Below, piece after piece: positions 1-9,274 of a DNA stretch of 54,778 bases (position 1 is the stretch's first letter; the number at the start of each line of letters is the position of its first letter). The DNA is taken from contig JAGHUI010000086.1 in assembly GCA_018064885.1 (NCBI GenBank), forward strand, positions 1 through 54,778. Direction: 5' to 3'. The stretch comes from Candidatus Minthosoma equi. Lineage in GTDB: Bacteria; Bacteroidota; Bacteroidia; Bacteroidales; Bacteroidaceae. Position numbers and translations under genes: made by a program. The notes beneath the pieces were generated by a model. It was not told the origin of the DNA. It saw nothing but the letters and a program-made list of their open reading frames with translations, and did not search any database.

Positions 1-24
1 TGCGATGTAGTAAGCTGCCCACCC

Positions 25-98
25 GCCTCTTTAGCTCAGTTGGCCAGAGCACGTGATTTGTAATCTCGGGGTCGTTGGTTCGAATCCGACAAGAGGCT
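25..98 (+). tRNA. tRNA-Thr (anticodon TGT)
   Basis: A 74-nt cloverleaf: acceptor arms GCCTCTT/AAGAGGC, D-stem GCTC/GAGC, anticodon loop TTTGTAA (anticodon TGT), and T-arm GTTGG-TTCGAAT-CCGAC with discriminator T. CCA is not encoded. The anticodon stem CGTGA/TCTCG has a T-T mismatch at its third pair. An identical copy lies inverted at the other end of the window. Confidence 0.97.
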
Positions 99-103
99 CA
101 ACA

Positions 104-139
104 AAAAGGAAGAAACCTAATCGGGTTCCTTCCTTTTTT
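104..139 (+). terminator. Rho-independent terminator after tRNA-Thr
   Basis: AAGGAAGAAACC pairs with GGTTCCTTCCTT (one mismatch) around a short TAATCG-side loop and is followed by a T-run. It separates the tRNA from the receptor gene that starts 34 bases later. Confidence 0.85.
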
Positions 140-172
140 CGTAATCAGCAAACTAAGCAACATAAAATATTC

Positions 173-2029
173 ATGAAGAATCTCATTACATCTATCACAG
201 TAGCGTCATGTCTTTCCCTGACGGCAAATGCTGCTACTCCTGACTCACTTCGCAACCAGAGTATCAACGAGGTAATAGTAACGGGCAGTAACCAGGCTAT
301 CAACCGTAATCTGTTGCCTTACAGCGTCAGTGTCATATCGCACAAACAGATAGAGGCAACAGGTAAGACGCAGCTTCTCTCTGCCATCTCCGGCGAAGTG
401 CCAAGTCTCTTTGTATCAGAGCGTAACATATTCGGCTTCGGTGTCAGCAATGGTGGCAGTGGAGGCATCAAGGTACGTGGTGTGGGTAGCAATCCTACCA
501 ATGCCATACTCATGATGGTGGACGGTCAGCCACAGTTCGCTGGACTCTATTCTCACCCTGTAGCAGACTTCTACGAAACGGAGTATGTGGAACATGTCGA
601 GGTGCTTCGCGGACCAGCCTCGGTTCTCTATGGTTCCAATGCCATGGGAGGTGTCATAAACATCATCACACGACAGCCTCAGAGGGACGGCTATCACGCT
701 ACCCTTACATCTCAATATGGTTCATACAATACATGGCAGAACTCCCTTACCACAACCAACAGACAGGGCAAGTTTACGTCTGTTATGTCATTGGGCTACG
801 ACAAGACAGATGGTGTTGAGAGCGGCTTTGACTTCAAACAGTATTCTGCATACAAGAAGGTAGGGTATGAATTCAGCGATTTCTGGAAGGGTGCAGCAGA
901 TATTTCAATCATGCAATTCATTGGCAATGACCCTATTTACCCACGTCTTTCCAACCCTCAGTCAACCGATGTATATCATCAGAATGTAGTGCGTGGAGAG
1001 ACATCGCTCACACTCAGCAACAGCTATGCAAAGACAAATGGTGCTGTGCGCATCTATTACTCTTGGGGCAACCATTACGTTGACGACCCAAAGCACTTCC
1101 ACAGCCTTGATGATCGTGCAGGAATTCTCCTCTATCAGAACATAAAACCATGGAAGAATGCATGTGCCACTCTCGGCTTCGATTTCGATACCTACACCGG
1201 CAGCATTCCTGTATCAGGCGGAAAGCAGCATACCCCTGGTTCCATGTCAACAATGGAACGCCAGAGCATAACAGAATTTTCACCTTACGTCACCTTCAGC
1301 CAGAACCTGTTCTCTGATATCATCACACTCAACGGAGGCATCCGAATGGCTAACAGTGAGAGGTTCGGAACACACTGGATTCCACAAGCTGGCTTCGCCG
1401 TTCGCCCTGCAGAGGGCTGGACTGTAAAGGGTTCATTGGCAAAGGGTTATCGCAATCCATCTTTCAAAGAACTTTACCTCTACAAGATGGCTAACAGAGA
1501 CCTGAAAGCGGAGAGCATGATGAACTACGAATTAAGCATCGGGAAGTATTTCTCACGTTATCTCAACATTGATCTGACGGGGTATTTTTCTGAAGGAAAG
1601 GACATGATTCAGGTTCTGAACAACAAGAACGTGAACACAGGCAGTTTCATTAATAAAGGTATAGAATTGTCACTGCAGAGCAATCCTCTTCACAACCTTT
1701 CATTCCGTGGCTCCTACAGCTACCTCTACACTACCCTCTCCAACCTCACCGGTGCACCACGAAGCCAGTATTTCCTTGGTGCTTCATGGCAGCCAATATC
1801 ACGTCTCACCGTCGATATTCAGGGACGCTATACCAGCCATCTTTACGTTTCAGACAAGACAGACCTGCAGAACTACGCTCTACTTGACCTGAAACTCGCA
1901 TACAAGATTCATGATTGCCTTGAAGTATTCTCTACTCTCAACAACATCACCAACAGCAACTACATCATCAACGAAGGCTATAAGATGCCGGGATTTACTG
2001 CCATGGGTGGTGTAAAACTTCGTTTTTAA
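173..2029 (+). CDS. TonB-dependent outer-membrane receptor
   Basis: This 618-residue protein has an N-terminal signal peptide (MKNLITSITVASCLSLTANA), then a TonB-box/plug start (SINEVIVTGS). The plug domain follows to about residue 150, with the family motifs VEVLRGPASVLYGSNAMGGVINI. A 22-strand-type beta-barrel ends in the usual terminal Phe (GGVKLRF). Such receptors import a bound ligand (siderophore, cobalamin or sugar) across the outer membrane using TonB-ExbBD energy. There is no SusD partner and no lipoprotein next to it, so the ligand is unknown; a siderophore- or cobalamin-type receptor is likelier than a SusC. The reading frame is open back into the tRNA, so the first signal-peptide ATG at 173 was chosen. 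I see no TAnnTTTG promoter in the 34 bases after the tRNA terminator. Confidence 0.93.
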   Translation: MKNLITSITVASCLSLTANAATPDSLRNQSINEVIVTGSNQAINRNLLPYSVSVISHKQIEATGKTQLLSAISGEVPSLFVSERNIFGFGVSNGGSGGIKVRGVGSNPTNAILMMVDGQPQFAGLYSHPVADFYETEYVEHVEVLRGPASVLYGSNAMGGVINIITRQPQRDGYHATLTSQYGSYNTWQNSLTTTNRQGKFTSVMSLGYDKTDGVESGFDFKQYSAYKKVGYEFSDFWKGAADISIMQFIGNDPIYPRLSNPQSTDVYHQNVVRGETSLTLSNSYAKTNGAVRIYYSWGNHYVDDPKHFHSLDDRAGILLYQNIKPWKNACATLGFDFDTYTGSIPVSGGKQHTPGSMSTMERQSITEFSPYVTFSQNLFSDIITLNGGIRMANSERFGTHWIPQAGFAVRPAEGWTVKGSLAKGYRNPSFKELYLYKMANRDLKAESMMNYELSIGKYFSRYLNIDLTGYFSEGKDMIQVLNNKNVNTGSFINKGIELSLQSNPLHNLSFRGSYSYLYTTLSNLTGAPRSQYFLGASWQPISRLTVDIQGRYTSHLYVSDKTDLQNYALLDLKLAYKIHDCLEVFSTLNNITNSNYIINEGYKMPGFTAMGGVKLRF

Positions 2030-2085
2030 GCGTACATAAGGAAATCAAGTAAATTGTAATTTACGGCTAACGCTGTACGGTTCTT

Positions 2086-2137
2086 AAAATAGCAAAATGA
2101 CACGAAACGCCACAGTTTTGTATCATTTTGCTATTTT
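2086..2137. terminator. 15-bp inverted repeat, bidirectional terminator
   Basis: AAAATAGCAAAATGA (2086-2100) is perfectly complementary to 2123-2137, with a 22-base loop. A/T-rich ends on both sides let it act for the receptor gene; it lies between that gene and convergent hisB. Confidence 0.75.
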
Positions 2138-2231
2138 CATTTTGTCAAGATTACAATGCATTCTAGAAAAAGAAATGAAAGAAATTTGCCGCTTTTATGG
2201 AGTAAATTCGCAATAAAATAAGGGTGGCATT

Positions 2232-2341
2232 GTAATCACATAGCGTTCGCACTGTAAACAGGTAGCGATTACAGGGTAAACAGATAGCGATTACAAGGTA
2301 AACAGGTAGCAATCACAGGGTAAACAGGTAGCGATTGCAAT
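2232..2341. repeat. 22-bp tandem array, five units
   Basis: Units begin at 2232, 2254, 2276, 2298 and 2320. The consensus begins GTAAACAGGTAGCGATTACA and ends GG. The first unit is the most diverged (14 of 22 positions match); the other four differ at a few positions each. It lies in the 499-base gap between the TonB receptor and hisB, which otherwise holds only two inverted repeats. It is not CRISPR, because there are no unique spacers. Confidence 0.9.
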
Positions 2342-2461
2342 GCAGTAAAAAACGGCTTTTTTGTTAATCACTGACAATCAACACTTTCCAAAAACAACGA
2401 AAATGGCGTATTTGCGACCAACTTTTCTATTGATTGCAAAGACGCCCTAAAAACAGCGGTA

Positions 2462-2515
2462 CGTAAAATCACTTTGTCACAAAATCAACACATTATATGA
2501 CAAAGTGATTTTACG
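2462..2515. terminator. Perfect 18-bp inverted repeat downstream of hisB
   Basis: CGTAAAATCACTTTGTCA (2462-2479) and its exact reverse complement (2498-2515) flank an 18-base loop. The hairpin ends 13 bases from the hisB stop codon. It probably ends the valS-hisB transcript, though it lacks a strong T-run on the minus strand. Confidence 0.65.
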
Positions 2516-2528
2516 CATGTCAGAAAAC

Positions 2529-3647
2529 TTAAAGTGCTCCCTTTGTTGAAGGCAGTTGGTAGTGATAGATATCACGCTTCACTGCCATACGGATGGAACG
2601 TGCGAAAGCCTTGAAGATGCCTTCTATCTTATGATGTTCGTTAGTGCCCTCAGCCTTGATGTTGAGATTCATCTTTGATGCATCGCTGACACTCTTGAAG
2701 AAGTGGTGGAACATCTCTGTTGGCATCTCACCAATCTTCTCCCTGTTGAACTCTGCATCCCATACGACCCATGGACGTCCTCCGAAGTCAAGAGCTACCT
2801 GACATAGGCAGTCATCCATAGGAAGGGTATAGCCATAACGCTCTATGCCACGCTTGTCTCCAAGAGCCTTGAGCAGACATTCACCAAGTACGATACCGGT
2901 ATCCTCTATAGAGTGATGCTCATCGACATAGAGGTCACCATTGCAACGAACATACAGATCCATCATGCCATGACGACCAATCTGCTCAAGCATGTGGTCA
3001 AAGAATCCCAGTCCTGTCTGTATATCACACTTACCAGTGCCGTCAAGGTTCAGGCGAACGGTGATGTCGGTCTCGTGTGTGGTACGTGTAATCTCGGCAA
3101 TACGCTCGCCTGCAAAGAGCATCTCCGATATCTTCTCCCATGACTCGGAAGAACCAGGAGTACCTACCTGCGTGCTATTGACCTTCAGGAACTTACAGCC
3201 AAGATTTTGAGCTAGCTGCGCATCGGTCTCCCTGTCACCTATTACATAAGAACCAGCAAGGTCATATCTAGGTTCCTTGCAGTCAGGGTTGAGATTTGAG
3301 TTCTGTATGTATTCTGTAAGCATTCCCACTCCAGGCTTACGACATGGGTGGTTATCCTCCGGGAAATGGCGGTCAATGAGTATGTTGTCAAACTCCACTC
3401 CCTCACCCTTCAGCGTCTGAAGGATGAAGTTATGTACTGGCCAGAATGTATTCTCCGGAAAAGAATCCGTCCCAAGACCATCCTGATTACTAACCATAAC
3501 AAACTCAAAGTCGAGGTTCTTACGGATAAACGATAGATTGCGGAATGCTCCCTCCACAAACTCCAGCTTGTCAAAAGCATCTATCTGTTCGTCTGCCGGC
3601 TCCTTGATGATGGTGCCGTCACGATCTATAAAAAGTATCTTTTTCAT
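2529..3647 (-). CDS. hisB: Bifunctional histidinol-phosphatase / imidazoleglycerol-phosphate dehydratase
   Basis: This 372-residue protein catalyses two steps of histidine synthesis. Residues 1-165 form a HAD phosphatase, with catalytic DRDGT at 8-12 and the Cys/His metal-binding stretch [13 protein letters not shown]. From about residue 185 it is an imidazoleglycerol-phosphate dehydratase, with [17 protein letters not shown] and [12 protein letters not shown] metal-binding motifs. The length and domain order match the fused enterobacterial/Bacteroidetes HisB. Its ATG overlaps the stop codon of the upstream membrane-protein gene by one base (TAATG), so translation is probably coupled. No other his gene is in the window; hisB sits instead at the end of the valS transcript. 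Confidence 0.96.
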   Translation of the reverse strand: MKKILFIDRDGTIIKEPADEQIDAFDKLEFVEGAFRNLSFIRKNLDFEFVMVSNQDGLGTDSFPENTFWPVHNFILQTLKGEGVEFDNILIDRHFPEDNHPCRKPGVGMLTEYIQNSNLNPDCKEPRYDLAGSYVIGDRETDAQLAQNLGCKFLKVNSTQVGTPGSSESWEKISEMLFAGERIAEITRTTHETDITVRLNLDGTGKCDIQTGLGFFDHMLEQIGRHGMMDLYVRCNGDLYVDEHHSIEDTGIVLGECLLKALGDKRGIERYGYTLPMDDCLCQVALDFGGRPWVVWDAEFNREKIGEMPTEMFHHFFKSVSDASKMNLNIKAEGTNEHHKIEGIFKAFARSIRMAVKRDIYHYQLPSTKGAL

Positions 3648-4294
3648 TATCTTGTTTTAATATCTCCGTAAAGGAATAAAAGTGTAGCGAAGAATGCCAC
3701 AGAGAAGATATTTATAATAGTATAACAAAGTGTGCAAACCACAAACATCATAATGTAGCCGTAGGTAGGAATAAGCACAGTATCACCAAAGTTTACTTCT
3801 CCTTCCACACTACCGAAATAGGCATAGGTAGCAACTACGTACGGAAGATAGACTACAGCACTCATCACTACCACACCGAAGAGTGAAAGCAGTGATGTAC
3901 CGACTATCTTACCAAAATATTTGAAAAAGGTCTTACACATCTTCTTGTATGATGGTTTTGCTTTTTCTGTATCTCCCGTCTCAGGCTTCACCGAATTGGC
4001 ACACAGCCTCTTGAACATGACATACATACGTCTGTAGGCAAAAGCAAACGCCAGAACCACAAGAATCAGTAAGACCGCATCCACCACTACTTCCCACAAT
4101 TCAATATCCTGCCCTGCCATGTCAGACACGTTAACATGCGTATTAACGGCATTGAACATAACAAGCATGACAGAGGCAATGAGGAAGTAAGGTGTCATTA
4201 CCTTTATTACCATCATTAAGTTATCAGCGAGGAACTTATATCCCTCGCTGATACACTTTACGTATGATCTCTGTGCATAAAGATTATCTATCAT
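3647..4294 (-). CDS. Putative four-helix inner-membrane protein, unknown function
   Basis: I do not recognise this 215-residue protein. It has four hydrophobic stretches: near residues 30-50 ([20 protein letters not shown]), 70-90 ([19 protein letters not shown]), 140-160 ([20 protein letters not shown]) and 180-210 ([17 protein letters not shown]). Two charged loops separate them, one holding [14 protein letters not shown]. There is no signal peptide or catalytic motif. It lies between valS and hisB with one-base overlaps at both ends, so all three share one transcript. That arrangement suggests co-expression and gives no clue to its job. Confidence 0.8.
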   Translation of the reverse strand: MIDNLYAQRSYVKCISEGYKFLADNLMMVIKVMTPYFLIASVMLVMFNAVNTHVNVSDMAGQDIELWEVVVDAVLLILVVLAFAFAYRRMYVMFKRLCANSVKPETGDTEKAKPSYKKMCKTFFKYFGKIVGTSLLSLFGVVVMSAVVYLPYVVATYAYFGSVEGEVNFGDTVLIPTYGYIMMFVVCTLCYTIINIFSVAFFATLLFLYGDIKTR

Positions 4295-7056
4295 TATCCC
4301 TTCAGTTTCTTCAGAGTCTCCTCAAGAGCAGAAATCTTCTCAAGAGAGTCTGCTTCCTTCTTCTTCTCCATTGCAACGACAGCCTCTGGTGCATTAGACA
4401 CGAAACGCTCGTTGCTGAGTTTCTTACGAACACCAACGAGGAAACCCTGGAGATGCTTCAACTCAGCCTCAGCCTTAGATATCTCTGCCTCAACATCAAT
4501 GAGGTCACCGAGAGGTACTGCATATTCACGGGTACCAATCATGAAGGCACTTGTACCTTCACCCTTCTGCTGAACGTATTCGATACCAGAGAGTGCAGCG
4601 AGCTTCTTGATTACAGGACCTATGGCAGGGCACATTGTGACTACCTTCTCGTCCTCACCGCTTACCACTACTTCAAGGGCGAGAGCCTCACGAGGACCGA
4701 TGTTCTTTGACTGACGAACACCACGTACACCAGAGATAATCTGCTTAGCCTCCTCAAAGTCTGCCATAGTCTTTATATCCTTCTCTGTTGGAGCATCAAG
4801 CTTAAAGACGCTGACCATCAGTGCCTCACCGTCCTTACGCTCGGTGATAGCCTGCCAGAGTTCCTCTGTGATGAATGGCATGAATGGATGTATGATATGC
4901 AGGAGTTTATCAAAGATGTCGAGAGTTGCATCGTATGTAGCCTTGTCTATTGGCATAGAGCAGTTCTTCTCACGGTCGTAGTCAGGCTTGATCATCTCAA
5001 GATACCATCCAGAGAACTCATCGGTGAAGAGCTTGAAGGCAGCCATCAGTGCTTCGTTAAGACGATACTTAGAGTAGTCATCGTTGATTTCTGCATATAC
5101 AGCCTTAATCTTAGCGTTCATCCACTCTACGCACTTCTTGTTGGATGCACTCTGCTCAGCATCGCATGTCTCCCAGCCTTTAACCAATCTGAATGCGTTC
5201 CACATCTTGTTACAGAAGTTCATACCCTGCTTGCAGAGATCATCATCATAGAGGATATCATTACCTGCAGGAGCAGCGAGCATCATACCCATGCGCACAC
5301 CGTCAGCACCGAACTTCTCAATGAGTTCCAATGGGTCAGGAGAGTTACCGAGAGACTTACTCATCTTACGACCGAGCTTGTCACGAACGATACCAGTGAA
5401 ATAAACATTCTTGAAAGGAATCTGCTTCTGATACTCGCAACCAGCCATTATCATACGTGCTACCCAGAAGAAGATGATGTCTGGACCTGTTACAAGGTCG
5501 CTTGTTGGGTAATAGTAGTTTATCTCCTCATTACCAGGATTGTTGATGCCATCAAAGAGAGAGATAGGCCAGAGCCATGAAGAGAACCAAGTATCAAGAG
5601 CATCCTCATCATGTGTGAGCATGTCAGCAGTAATATGGTCACCGTACTTTGCCTTTGCCTTAGCAAGGGCATCCTCTTCGGTAAGGGCTACAACGAACTT
5701 CTCTTCCTCTGATGTGGACGCATCAGAAACGGTAGCACCATCGTTAACGAAGTAGGCAGGGATTCTGTGTCCCCACCACAGCTGACGAGAGATACACCAA
5801 TCCTGAATATTCTCCAACCAGTTCTTGTAGGTAGTAACATACTTGCTTGGGTAGAACTTCAGCTCACCATTCAATACTGGTGGCAGTGCGATATCAGCCA
5901 TGTGCTGCATAGAGAGGAACCACTGCTTGCAGAGACGTGGCTCAACGGCAGTGTCAGCATTACGCTCAGAATAACCAACCTTGTTGTCATAGTCCTCGAT
6001 ATGATCCATAAGACCAGCAGTCTCAAGATCCTTGGCAATCTGCTTGCGTACGTCCATACGGTCCTGACCAACATACATACCAGCAGCCTCGGAGATAGTG
6101 CCGTCTGGGTTGAAGATGTCTATTGTCTCAAGATTGTGTGTCTTACCGAGCATATAGTCATTAGCATCATGAGCAGGAGTAACCTTCAGGCAGCCTGTAC
6201 CGAACTCAATGTCAACGTAACGGTCCTCAATGACAGGGATAACGCGGTTTACAAGTGGTACGATAACCTTATGTCCCTTAAGCCATTGGTTCTTCACATC
6301 CTTTGGGTTGATACACATTGCGGTATCGCCCATGATGGTCTCAGGACGTGTGGTAGCAACAACTGCATAGTAGCCCTTCTCGTCTTTGTGGAACACCTCA
6401 CCCTCTTCGCCTGTCAGCACAACAGGATTTGTGTCAGCATCAGCAACGTAATACTTCAGGTGATAGAGCTTTGACTTCTCTTCTCGGTAGATAACCTCCT
6501 CTGTAGAGAGCCCCGTCTGTGCCTTAGGATCCCAGTTCACCATACGGAGTCCACGATAAATGAGTCCCTTCTCGTAGAGATCCACAAAGACTTTGAGCAC
6601 AGACTCGCTGCGCTTCTCGTCCATGGTGAAGGCGGTACGGTCCCAATCGCATGAAGCACCGAGCTTACGCAACTGCTTGAGGATGACGCCACCGTGTTCG
6701 TCAGTCCATTCCCATGCGTGCTTGAGGAATTCCTCGCGTGTAAGGTCACGTTTCTTTATGCCCTGCTGAGCAAGTTTGTTCACCACCTTAGCCTCTGTAG
6801 CGATAGAAGCGTGGTCAGTGCCAGGCACCCAACATGCGTTCTTGCCATCGAGGCGAGCCTTACGGATAAGGATATCCTGAATGGTATTGTTGAGCATGTG
6901 ACCCATGTGAAGCACACCTGTCACGTTTGGTGGAGGTATTACTATTGTGTATGGTTCGCGACCATCTGGCTTACTTGAGAAAAGTTTGTTGTCCAGCCAA
7001 TACTGGTACCAACGAGCTTCCACTTCCTGTGGAGCGTATTTACTTGCTAATTCCAT
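4294..7056 (-). CDS. valS: Valyl-tRNA synthetase
   Basis: A class I aminoacyl-tRNA synthetase of 920 residues that charges tRNA-Val. The HIGH-type motif is [15 protein letters not shown] near residue 40, and the KMSKS loop is [14 protein letters not shown] near residue 560. A long CP1 editing insert contains [12 protein letters not shown] and [16 protein letters not shown], which deacylates Thr-tRNA-Val. The anticodon-binding helical domain follows, and the last 70 residues ([14 protein letters not shown]...) form the C-terminal coiled coil typical of ValRS. The length is normal. A -7 box lies 35 bases upstream. It is the first gene of a three-gene overlapping operon with the membrane protein and hisB. 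Confidence 0.98.
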   Translation of the reverse strand: MELASKYAPQEVEARWYQYWLDNKLFSSKPDGREPYTIVIPPPNVTGVLHMGHMLNNTIQDILIRKARLDGKNACWVPGTDHASIATEAKVVNKLAQQGIKKRDLTREEFLKHAWEWTDEHGGVILKQLRKLGASCDWDRTAFTMDEKRSESVLKVFVDLYEKGLIYRGLRMVNWDPKAQTGLSTEEVIYREEKSKLYHLKYYVADADTNPVVLTGEEGEVFHKDEKGYYAVVATTRPETIMGDTAMCINPKDVKNQWLKGHKVIVPLVNRVIPVIEDRYVDIEFGTGCLKVTPAHDANDYMLGKTHNLETIDIFNPDGTISEAAGMYVGQDRMDVRKQIAKDLETAGLMDHIEDYDNKVGYSERNADTAVEPRLCKQWFLSMQHMADIALPPVLNGELKFYPSKYVTTYKNWLENIQDWCISRQLWWGHRIPAYFVNDGATVSDASTSEEEKFVVALTEEDALAKAKAKYGDHITADMLTHDEDALDTWFSSWLWPISLFDGINNPGNEEINYYYPTSDLVTGPDIIFFWVARMIMAGCEYQKQIPFKNVYFTGIVRDKLGRKMSKSLGNSPDPLELIEKFGADGVRMGMMLAAPAGNDILYDDDLCKQGMNFCNKMWNAFRLVKGWETCDAEQSASNKKCVEWMNAKIKAVYAEINDDYSKYRLNEALMAAFKLFTDEFSGWYLEMIKPDYDREKNCSMPIDKATYDATLDIFDKLLHIIHPFMPFITEELWQAITERKDGEALMVSVFKLDAPTEKDIKTMADFEEAKQIISGVRGVRQSKNIGPREALALEVVVSGEDEKVVTMCPAIGPVIKKLAALSGIEYVQQKGEGTSAFMIGTREYAVPLGDLIDVEAEISKAEAELKHLQGFLVGVRKKLSNERFVSNAPEAVVAMEKKKEADSLEKISALEETLKKLKG

Positions 7057-7090
7057 ATAATGAGTTGTTTTTTATTGTCAAATTTGATTG

Positions 7091-7098
7091 CAAAGGTA
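7091..7098 (-). promoter_or_regulatory. Bacteroidetes -7 box for valS
   Basis: On the minus strand the sequence is TACCTTTG, matching TAnnTTTG. The predicted start near 7085 leaves a leader of about 30 bases before the valS ATG. It is divergent from the dus promoter 75 bases away. Confidence 0.75.
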
Positions 7099-7172
7099 AT
7101 AAAAATTCTCATCATTATGAAATTTTTTAGCATCAAAAGGGCGCAGCGTGCTCATAATTAGAAAAATATGAC

Positions 7173-7180
7173 TATCTTTG
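7173..7180 (+). promoter_or_regulatory. Bacteroidetes -7 box for dus
   Basis: TATCTTTG matches TAnnTTTG. The leader of about 75 bases contains a CT-rich hairpin at 7207-7250 (CCTCC loop GGAGG), related in composition to those at 8162 and 34534. Confidence 0.7.
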
Positions 7181-7262
7181 CACAATATAATTGCAAAAAA
7201 ATAACATTCTATATCGTGCCTTTCTCCTCCTTTCTATGGAGGTCGGGAGGGTCTTTTAAACT

Positions 7263-8195
7263 ATGAAATGCTTCTTCGCTCCCCTTCAAGGTTATACGGA
7301 AGATGCCTACAGACGTCTTCATAATGATATTTTCGGTGGTATTGATGCCTACTATTCCCCCTTTGTCAGACTTGAGCATGGCAAGGTGAGAAGTAAGGAC
7401 ATGCGCGACATCCGACCAGAGTTTAACGAAGGAGTGAATCTCATTCCGCAGATAATAGCTCGCGATGCAGAAGAGATGCATACTCTCCTCGATGTCATTC
7501 TTCCTCTTGGATATAAGTCGATAGACATAAATATGGGCTGTCCTTTCCCCTTGCAGACGAAGCATGGGCGCGGTGCAGGCTTGCTGGAATGTCCAGAAAA
7601 GGTTGAGCAGATGATGGAGATAGTGAAGAAGAATGCAGACATTTCATTCTCCGTAAAGATGCGTCTCGGTCTTAACAACGAAGAAGATTGGAAGAATATC
7701 CTGCCAATACTGAATGACACACCTTTGCATCATATTACAATTCATCCCCGAATAGCCTCTCAGCAGTATAAAGGCACTGTGAATATGGATGCCTTTGACG
7801 CTTTCCTTGAAGCCTCAAAGCACCCTGTTGTGTATAATGGAGACATCCAGACTACCGACGATATTGCGTCTCTGGAAAAGAGATATGGCGACCGTCTTTA
7901 TGGCATCATGATTGGTCGTGGCCTTCTTGCCCGTCCGTCATTGGTATGGGAGTACGTCAACAACACAAAACTTTCTGACAATGAGTTATTTGAGAAGATA
8001 CTTCTCATGCACGATAAGCTCCATGAGCACTATACAAGAATAATACCTGGAGAGGCACAACAATTGTCAAAACTGCGCACTTTCTGGGATTATCTCGAAC
8101 CTACCATCGGACGAAAGCATTGGAAGAAAATAATGAAGGCTGGGAATATGAAAAACTATTTAATGACCCTCTCCCCCGTACCCCTCTCTCATTAA
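7263..8195 (+). CDS. dus: tRNA-dihydrouridine synthase
   Basis: This 310-residue FMN enzyme reduces uridines in the D-loop of tRNA. The start MKCFFAPLQGYTEDAYRR is the TIM-barrel FMN site. DINMGCPFPLQTKHGRGAGLL carries the catalytic Cys of the family, followed by SVKMRLG, ITIHPR, VVYNGDI and IMIGRGLLARP phosphate-binding loops. A helical tRNA-binding domain occupies the last 70 residues. The final residues (LMTLSPVPLSH) and the stop codon are encoded inside a CT-rich hairpin element, so the native C-terminus may have been replaced. The Dus subfamily cannot be assigned with confidence from motifs alone. Confidence 0.94.
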   Translation: MKCFFAPLQGYTEDAYRRLHNDIFGGIDAYYSPFVRLEHGKVRSKDMRDIRPEFNEGVNLIPQIIARDAEEMHTLLDVILPLGYKSIDINMGCPFPLQTKHGRGAGLLECPEKVEQMMEIVKKNADISFSVKMRLGLNNEEDWKNILPILNDTPLHHITIHPRIASQQYKGTVNMDAFDAFLEASKHPVVYNGDIQTTDDIASLEKRYGDRLYGIMIGRGLLARPSLVWEYVNNTKLSDNELFEKILLMHDKLHEHYTRIIPGEAQQLSKLRTFWDYLEPTIGRKHWKKIMKAGNMKNYLMTLSPVPLSH

Positions 8196-8211
8196 AGGGC
8201 GAGGGGGGGGC
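8162..8211. repeat. CT/GA-rich hairpin element overlapping the 3' end of dus
   Basis: CCCTCTCCC and CCCCTCTCTC words face GGGCGAGGGG across a TAA-containing loop, giving a six-pair CCCCTC/GAGGGG core. The element holds the last ~11 codons of dus and abuts the manA stop. A related hairpin with GGGCGAGGGAGAG lies at 34534-34572. Confidence 0.6.
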
Positions 8212-9264
8212 TTACTTCTGCATAAGATGCAAGAACCTCGTGATTTTTGCCGACAGACTTCTGTTTTTATTGTCGATATGAGTTTCCAGAACCTTAGCGT
8301 TTTTAGTCACAGGAACGATGTCATAGTCGGCAATGCAGGCAGGAATGAGACATGAATTACCTTCTTTCAATACGATGTCCCTGTTTTCCTTGTCGATGTT
8401 TTTACCTTCACGAAGCCTTATCCTGCAACACCCCTTGATACACATTGAGATAACAAAGGAATCATATTTCATAAGGTTACGGTGGAAAGACTGAGTGACA
8501 TCCATCACCCTGACATCAAAGAAAGGTGTGTCTATCACAGATGCCGCCCTCTCTTCCGTATGAGAATAATGCGTTCTGTAGTCCTTCTCCACCTCGTAGT
8601 TGATGGCTTGCGCAGCCAGTTGTGTATGCAACTCACGTGGTTTACCGTCCAATCCCAAACGGTTATAGTCGAAGATTCTGTATGTAACATCACTCGACTG
8701 CTGCACCTCTGCCAGCATAACGCCTCCGCAAATGGCATGAACTCTGCCAGCAGGTATGTAGAACACATCACCGGCATGTACCTCATGGCGTGCAAGAACA
8801 TCGCAAATCGTACCATCCTCCACACGTTTCTCATATTCGTATGGCGTTATCAGTTCCTGGAATCCAGCATACAGATAGGCTCCCGGCTCGGCATCTATCA
8901 CATACCACATCTCCGTCTTACCCATCTTGCCATGCTCCCGCTGAGCCATCTCATCGTTGGGATGCACCTGTATGCTGAGATCTCTCTTCGCATCAATGAA
9001 CTTCACAAGCAATGGCAGCTTGCCCTTGTATTTTTCAAAGACCGACTTTCCCAGCAATTTCTCACCGTATCTCTCCACAGCCTCAATAAGAGTGTGTCCT
9101 TTCAGCTCACCGTTTGCTATGATACTCGGACTTGATTCCACGGCACTTACCTCCCAACTTTCGCCTATCGGCTCATTGGTAGGAGTAAGATCTTTATAGG
9201 ACTGCAATTTGTTGCCGCCCCATACTATTACATGTAAGTTAGGTTCGAAGAGTAGTGGATACAT
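8212..9264 (-). CDS. manA: Mannose-6-phosphate isomerase, class I
   Basis: A 350-residue zinc cupin enzyme interconverting fructose-6-phosphate and mannose-6-phosphate. It feeds the GDP-mannose that gmd and fcl (8-11 kb away) turn into GDP-fucose. Zinc-site motifs are visible: SIQVHPND near residue 100, GKTEMWYVID near 134 and VFYIPAGRVHAI near 170. The N-terminus PLLFEPNLHVIVWGGNKL is typical. Its length is that of the short Bacillus/Bacteroides type. It starts 10 bases after the lipoprotein gene, so the two are probably co-transcribed. Confidence 0.95.
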   Translation of the reverse strand: MYPLLFEPNLHVIVWGGNKLQSYKDLTPTNEPIGESWEVSAVESSPSIIANGELKGHTLIEAVERYGEKLLGKSVFEKYKGKLPLLVKFIDAKRDLSIQVHPNDEMAQREHGKMGKTEMWYVIDAEPGAYLYAGFQELITPYEYEKRVEDGTICDVLARHEVHAGDVFYIPAGRVHAICGGVMLAEVQQSSDVTYRIFDYNRLGLDGKPRELHTQLAAQAINYEVEKDYRTHYSHTEERAASVIDTPFFDVRVMDVTQSFHRNLMKYDSFVISMCIKGCCRIRLREGKNIDKENRDIVLKEGNSCLIPACIADYDIVPVTKNAKVLETHIDNKNRSLSAKITRFLHLMQK

Positions 9265-9274
9265 ATATCGTATT

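Noticed and set aside
18-99. Terminal repeats of a phage or plasmid
   Set aside because: The repeat is simply a tRNA gene, and no phage or plasmid functions occur.
53-172. N-terminal extension of the TonB receptor into the tRNA
   Set aside because: The extra 40 codons overlap the tRNA and its terminator; the signal-peptide ATG at 173 gives a normal receptor.
2232-2341. CRISPR array
   Set aside because: Units abut directly with no unique spacers and no cas genes are present. The same applies to the other 21/22-bp arrays.
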